The notes beneath the pieces are model-generated. The model had not been told where the DNA came from and did no database searches. It saw only the letters and a list, made by a program, of their open reading frames with translations. From NCBI GenBank assembly GCA_910575445.1, contig CAJTFW010000003.1, positions 310,001-374,000 on the forward strand: a stretch of 64,000 nt of DNA. The letters are read 5' to 3'. The stretch is from Lachnospiraceae bacterium (lineage in GTDB: Bacteria > Bacillota > Clostridia > Lachnospirales > Lachnospiraceae). The translations under genes were made by a program, and so were the position numbers. Below are positions 60,308 to 64,000 of the stretch, piece by piece; position 1 is the stretch's first letter, and every line of letters begins with the position of its first letter.

Positions 60308-63131
60308 TCTGTGTCAATTCTTCGCCTATCAACTGATATGCTTTTCCATTACAATAAGAGAACTCTCCAAATTCTCCCAAATTTACAATTGCATATCCCA
60401 TCTGCGGAATCAAAAAGTCCAGATAATCCCGTATCCTTCGCATATCTGTATGTATCAGATACCCTGGTATTGCTTTTCCGTAAAAATTTTCCTTTCGGTA
60501 TTGATTTTCTTCTGCATTTATATATGCACTGACATCTGCCACCAGATAATCCATCCCTTTTACCGAATCGTCCAGATAAATCATCAGATGCTTTTTCTCA
60601 TCCTGCATCAATAAAATATGCCGGTAGTGGAATTTATCTATATCATACTGCCAGCTTAATACCAGTTCTTTTAACCGCCCTCCTAGATACTCGGAAAGGA
60701 TTCGCTGTACCATTGCTTTATCCTTTTCTACCGCAACTTTTCCAGACTCTTTTCCCAAAAGGTCTGTATGATATACAAACGCTGGAAGATTTGGTATATA
60801 GAAACGATCCAAAATCTGATTTTCTGTATCTTTTGCCGGATACAAACCAAACTGATGTTTGGCCAGTCGGTATCTCTGTCTTGTCTCAAAGCGATAGATC
60901 TGTGGTGACCACATCATCATCCTTGGATAGGGATTTGCGCAAGCAGTCTGTGCAAAAATATCCACAAGCTGTTCCCGAATCAGATTAGGATTTTGATGAA
61001 TCAGATAATTAGGCAACATTCCTAGTAAGAAAGGCTCATACTCCACGTCTTTACTGTCAACGACTGCATAGACTTCTGGAAGTGCCACCAGTGCATACCA
61101 GTCCTGGCTTGTATGGTCAAAGTAGAAACAAGCATATTGTTTGCCATCTCTGATAAAGAGAAGCGACCCCCCTTTCCAGGCAAGCTCTAATCTCTTAATC
61201 ATCCCTTCAAAATACTGCTTTAAAAGCTCCAAAATCACTTTTCTTGTCACTTGCTTCTCAGTCAATATCGAAGAACTTCCCCATAAATCTTCCACCAGAA
61301 TCTTATCTGGAAAGACTTCTATCACAATATTCATGATAGCATCAGACACCCGCTCCTGTAGCAGTCGTTGTCCCATCACTATCGCTTCTTCGAGGGCGGA
61401 GAACCGATGTGTCCCATTTGGCAACAGATATTTCTCATTTCTAGTCTGCTCATAGAGCTTTAACACTGCATTTCCATAGATATCACAGCCATATAGGTCG
61501 TCCCCTTTTTCTGCATAGATAGTAAAAAGTGGCATATCATATTCTTCAAAACGACAGATTTTTCCAGCAATTCCATCTGCAATCACTGAAATATTCTCCC
61601 GATAAACAGGAAGTTTTTCTAAGCGGCAGACAAGCTCCTTATAAATATCTTTATAATCCTCTTGGGATGCAGCCGCAATCGGCAAAAGTAACCAAAACAA
61701 CGTTTCATCTTCTAGATGTAACAATGATCTTCCAGGATAAGACGGCACGATTGGCGTCTGGTCCCACAGATATTCGATATATTGGGAATGAAAAATAATA
61801 GTGAGTATATGCTCCCCAAAAGAATATTCCATAGGCTTTACCGCGTCGCAGAACATCTGGTTCCATTTTATAGAGACAGGCATCTGCTCGTCTAAATATT
61901 CGGACAGCAAAATCTTCTGTTCTCCATAAGCCAAAGGAAAAGCGGTATTAAGATAATAACGCACACATGCTCTGTACGTTAAATCAAATGTAATATCTTG
62001 AACATTTGTTCCCTCGTCTTCCTGAAGCTCAAACTCAATTCTTCTATCTCCCAACATCATCTCAATTTTAGAGATTACCATCTTGGCAAATGGCGCTTCG
62101 CTATAATGTTTATAGAAAGCCCGCAATCTTTTCAGAAGGTACGCACTGCTGCCTTTGGTAATCCAATAGTGAAGCACCTGCTCTTCCACAAAAATATCAT
62201 CATGCAATGCTTCTATAACATCCTGACGCATAAAAAAATAGTCCATTTGTGCCTGCTCTAGCGAGGTCTCTCCTTTGTTGCTATAATAAGCAGAGCTTCT
62301 GTCATAGGCATAAAAGTCATTTAGTAGTTGTTTATAACTAACTCGTGGCTTATGAACAAGCTCCGGTACTCGCTCTAAGACTACCTCTCTTAGCTTTCCA
62401 AAAAACAGCTTTTCTTTTCCAACCGTAGCATTTTGAAGCCAGAGATGATTCCATGCAGCCAGATAGGCTCTGGATGGCAATTTTTCATAGGTAAAGAAAT
62501 GGGTAATCAGTTTTAGCGATTTGGGATGACGCTGTGACAACTCGTACATATTGGCATCTCGTATCGGACGGTCTGAGAGGTTGGCAGAGAGATAATACTC
62601 CAAGATACGTCCCAGATGTAGATACTCTTCATCTTCCCAGTTACTAGCAGCAAGCATTAAAAGTACCTGATAATCCCGAAAGCCTGCCATCATCGCAAAA
62701 TCATTGCCCTTAAAACGCGTCACTTTCGGTCCCATGCGCAAAATCTCAAAGATATACTCAAATCCCCGAAAATGTACAGCCTTCTCTGCATCTTCAAGAC
62801 TTTTCAATCCATATGCAATCATAAGCTCCGTGATAAATTCCTTGCTAAGCGGATAAACGTCCTGATTTTTCTTGACCGTCTCCCATAGAAGTTCTAAAAA
62901 TGGCCATTTCTGATACCCCTCCAAAAAACCATCCGACACAAAATAATCTGCCCATGCAGCTCGGTCTTTCTTGCGTTTTCCAGTGTACAACTCCCGAAAA
63001 GCTCTTACCCCTTCCTTATACCGAAACGGATTCTCATCCGCTATATTCCATCCTGCACTTTTGGTGGCGTCGAAACTGCCGCTCTTTGAGCTGGCTTCGC
63101 CAAAATAACTCTTTTCATCTGATGATGCCAT
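60294..63131 (-). CDS. large cytoplasmic protein, distantly related to the J-domain/TPR protein
   Basis: 945 residues, ATG 63131 after AGGAGG. No membrane span or known catalytic motif. Near residues 40-100, RAFRELYTGKRKKDRAAWAD and YFVSDGFLEGYQKWPF resemble the linker of the protein at 24145 (LADIYTLLPRRIDLAEWDG, LLSDPVL) in spacing and key residues, so it may be a relative that lost its J domain. The rest is helical and aromatic rich. It is followed upstream by small genes of the same strand that run out of the window. Confidence 0.7.
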   Translation of the reverse strand: MASSDEKSYFGEASSKSGSFDATKSAGWNIADENPFRYKEGVRAFRELYTGKRKKDRAAWADYFVSDGFLEGYQKWPFLELLWETVKKNQDVYPLSKEFITELMIAYGLKSLEDAEKAVHFRGFEYIFEILRMGPKVTRFKGNDFAMMAGFRDYQVLLMLAASNWEDEEYLHLGRILEYYLSANLSDRPIRDANMYELSQRHPKSLKLITHFFTYEKLPSRAYLAAWNHLWLQNATVGKEKLFFGKLREVVLERVPELVHKPRVSYKQLLNDFYAYDRSSAYYSNKGETSLEQAQMDYFFMRQDVIEALHDDIFVEEQVLHYWITKGSSAYLLKRLRAFYKHYSEAPFAKMVISKIEMMLGDRRIEFELQEDEGTNVQDITFDLTYRACVRYYLNTAFPLAYGEQKILLSEYLDEQMPVSIKWNQMFCDAVKPMEYSFGEHILTIIFHSQYIEYLWDQTPIVPSYPGRSLLHLEDETLFWLLLPIAAASQEDYKDIYKELVCRLEKLPVYRENISVIADGIAGKICRFEEYDMPLFTIYAEKGDDLYGCDIYGNAVLKLYEQTRNEKYLLPNGTHRFSALEEAIVMGQRLLQERVSDAIMNIVIEVFPDKILVEDLWGSSSILTEKQVTRKVILELLKQYFEGMIKRLELAWKGGSLLFIRDGKQYACFYFDHTSQDWYALVALPEVYAVVDSKDVEYEPFLLGMLPNYLIHQNPNLIREQLVDIFAQTACANPYPRMMMWSPQIYRFETRQRYRLAKHQFGLYPAKDTENQILDRFYIPNLPAFVYHTDLLGKESGKVAVEKDKAMVQRILSEYLGGRLKELVLSWQYDIDKFHYRHILLMQDEKKHLMIYLDDSVKGMDYLVADVSAYINAEENQYRKENFYGKAIPGYLIHTDMRRIRDYLDFLIPQMGYAIVNLGEFGEFSYCNGKAYQLIGEELTQKGLW

Positions 63132-63257
63132 ATACTATGTCCTCCTATTTGATGTTCTTGTTATATTATACCATATTTATCATGTATTTTAATATATATT
63201 CTTTTTTACGCCTTTATACCCCCCTCTCCCGTTCCGTATATATTTATTGTTCCTCAG

Positions 63258-63291
63258 AAAAAAAGCCACTGTAATATACAGCAGCTTTTTT
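63258..63291 (-). terminator. terminator of the 130-residue gene
   Basis: AAAAAAGCTGCTGTA and TACAGTGGCTTTTTTT on the minus strand, 17 bases after the stop; T-runs on both strands. Confidence 0.85.
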
Positions 63292-63308
63292 CTATCAAAT
63301 CAATCCTT

Positions 63309-63701
63309 CTACGCACACACATTCTGAAAATCCAGTCGAATCAGCCGATTGCCATCTTCATCCTGGGGATTGCGCATATAGATTAAGTCCATATTTTTCG
63401 CCTGAAATTCTACAACTGCCCGCTCTAGGGAGATTGCATGATAATTTTTGGGCCAGTGACCGCCGCTTGGAATTGGCTGAAAGTTCTCTGGGTCCCAGAG
63501 AATCAAAGAGACTACCCGTGCATGACAGGCAAGAGCTAACTCTATCGTCTTTTGCAGTCCAAGATACTCTGCACTTAAATTAATCAATACAACTTCCGAA
63601 TCCTGAATCTTAGGATTGCGGTGGTCAAGCTCATATACTTCGTGTTCTTCATAGTGTTCCATCTGTTGCCTGCGAAGGGCATCCAATAATGTGTAGATCA
63701 T
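63309..63701 (-). CDS. small protein of unknown function
   Basis: 130 residues, ATG 63701 after GGGGGAAC. A Rossmann-like alternation is visible (SEVVLINLSAEYLGLQKTIE, LALACHARVVSLILWDP), with later strand FQAKNMDLIYMRNP. No signal or membrane span. I do not recognise the family. Same strand as the partial gene at the window edge. Confidence 0.7.
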   Translation of the reverse strand: MIYTLLDALRRQQMEHYEEHEVYELDHRNPKIQDSEVVLINLSAEYLGLQKTIELALACHARVVSLILWDPENFQPIPSGGHWPKNYHAISLERAVVEFQAKNMDLIYMRNPQDEDGNRLIRLDFQNVCA

Positions 63702-63782
63702 ATCGTTCCCCCTTATCTGTTTTCTTCCTATATATTAGACGCCATTTGTATCAAAAATGTTTCAACAATCTAAAAAAAATCT

Positions 63783-64000
63783 CTAATTTTTTTCTTCTTC
63801 TTCCCAAGTAAGCTCCAAATCCAGTACTTTTTTCTTATCCTGTATCAAACGAAACCCACAGTAGATTAGGATAACTGCAAATAAAAACCGGGGCAGACTG
63901 TAGAGATAACGCCCAATCATAGAAGCCATCTCATCTGAACAATAGAGTTCTATCATTGATAGAATATTCCGAATCGCTGGACGCCAGAGAATCGCAGCGC
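63783..64000 (-). CDS. membrane protein, 5' part outside the window
   Basis: The minus-strand frame is open from the window edge to TAG at 63783-63785, about 71 residues. It contains one membrane span (YLYSLPRFLFAVILIYCGFR) and an acidic end (LELTWEEEEKN). No start or family can be given. Confidence 0.6.
   Translation of the reverse strand, partial: AAILWRPAIRNILSMIELYCSDEMASMIGRYLYSLPRFLFAVILIYCGFRLIQDKKKVLDLELTWEEEEKN

Noticed and set aside
62000-62011. GAACATTTGTTC, LexA-like
   Set aside because: Inside the 945-residue gene, far from any start.

Overview
The window looks like a chromosomal segment of a low-to-medium GC anaerobic Firmicute, most likely a Lachnospiraceae gut bacterium. The reasons are strong GGAGG ribosome binding sites, frequent ATGA start/stop overlaps, DUF4179 anti-sigma proteins paired with ECF sigma factors, a YneA-like LysM protein under an SOS-type promoter, and a DUF6110/P-type ATPase locus. 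I saw no rRNA, tRNA, insertion sequence, prophage or CRISPR array.

Layout. 1-2969: the end of a Fur-family regulator, a 26-residue membrane peptide, a DUF6110 protein and a metal P-type ATPase. 3026-9800: a catabolic operon on the minus strand (class III aminotransferase, DctQ-DctM-DctP TRAP transporter, four-carbon acid sugar kinase, class II aldolase/decarboxylase) with its GntR regulator and two matching palindromic operators. 9956-13822: an FtsA-like ATPase with a long C-terminal tail, and a biotin-dependent carboxyltransferase whose promoter is framed by two FabT-like sites. 13886-18307: a DUF305 protein, an SPFH protein with a small Arc-like partner, and an ECF sigma/DUF4179 pair leading into a two-component system. 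17606-24141: the two-component system, a MacB-like ABC transporter and a sodium:neurotransmitter-type symporter. 24145-32564: a J-domain/TPR giant protein, a lipoprotein, the YneA-like SOS protein, and a ZorA/ZorB-like proton-channel pair followed by a Schlafen-type (AlbA_2) ATP-binding protein. 32605-37300: an ABC-class ATPase, a Xer-like recombinase, a C39 peptidase and a zinc metallopeptidase. 37330-37931: a type III toxin-antitoxin locus. 37952-44610: an LRR protein convergent with a 1713-residue DUF4132 protein. 44776-51068: an eight-subunit F1Fo ATP synthase operon encoded by seven genes because delta and alpha are fused. 51439-55903: LexA, a VanY-type carboxypeptidase, and a second two-component system with an unknown membrane protein. 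56174-64000: a second ECF sigma/DUF4179 pair, a flotillin, a second lipoprotein, a 945-residue protein related to the J-domain giant, and two small genes.

The most interesting items are four. (1) The type III toxin-antitoxin locus has a promoter, three contiguous 37-base repeats with compensatory stem changes, a terminator and a ToxN/AbiQ toxin; the toxin appears to have lost about 45 central residues. (2) A highly structured 87-base palindromic element occurs twice, in sense orientation 22-25 bases upstream of atpD and of lexA. Its core is nearly identical while its outer stem covaries. (3) Both DUF4179 anti-sigma genes carry a perfect internal Shine-Dalgarno plus in-frame ATG just before the membrane segment, suggesting two protein forms. 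(4) The ZorAB-like pair is in an apparent operon with a Schlafen-type ATPase, a possible variant defence module. No database search could be run; all family names come from recognised motifs.
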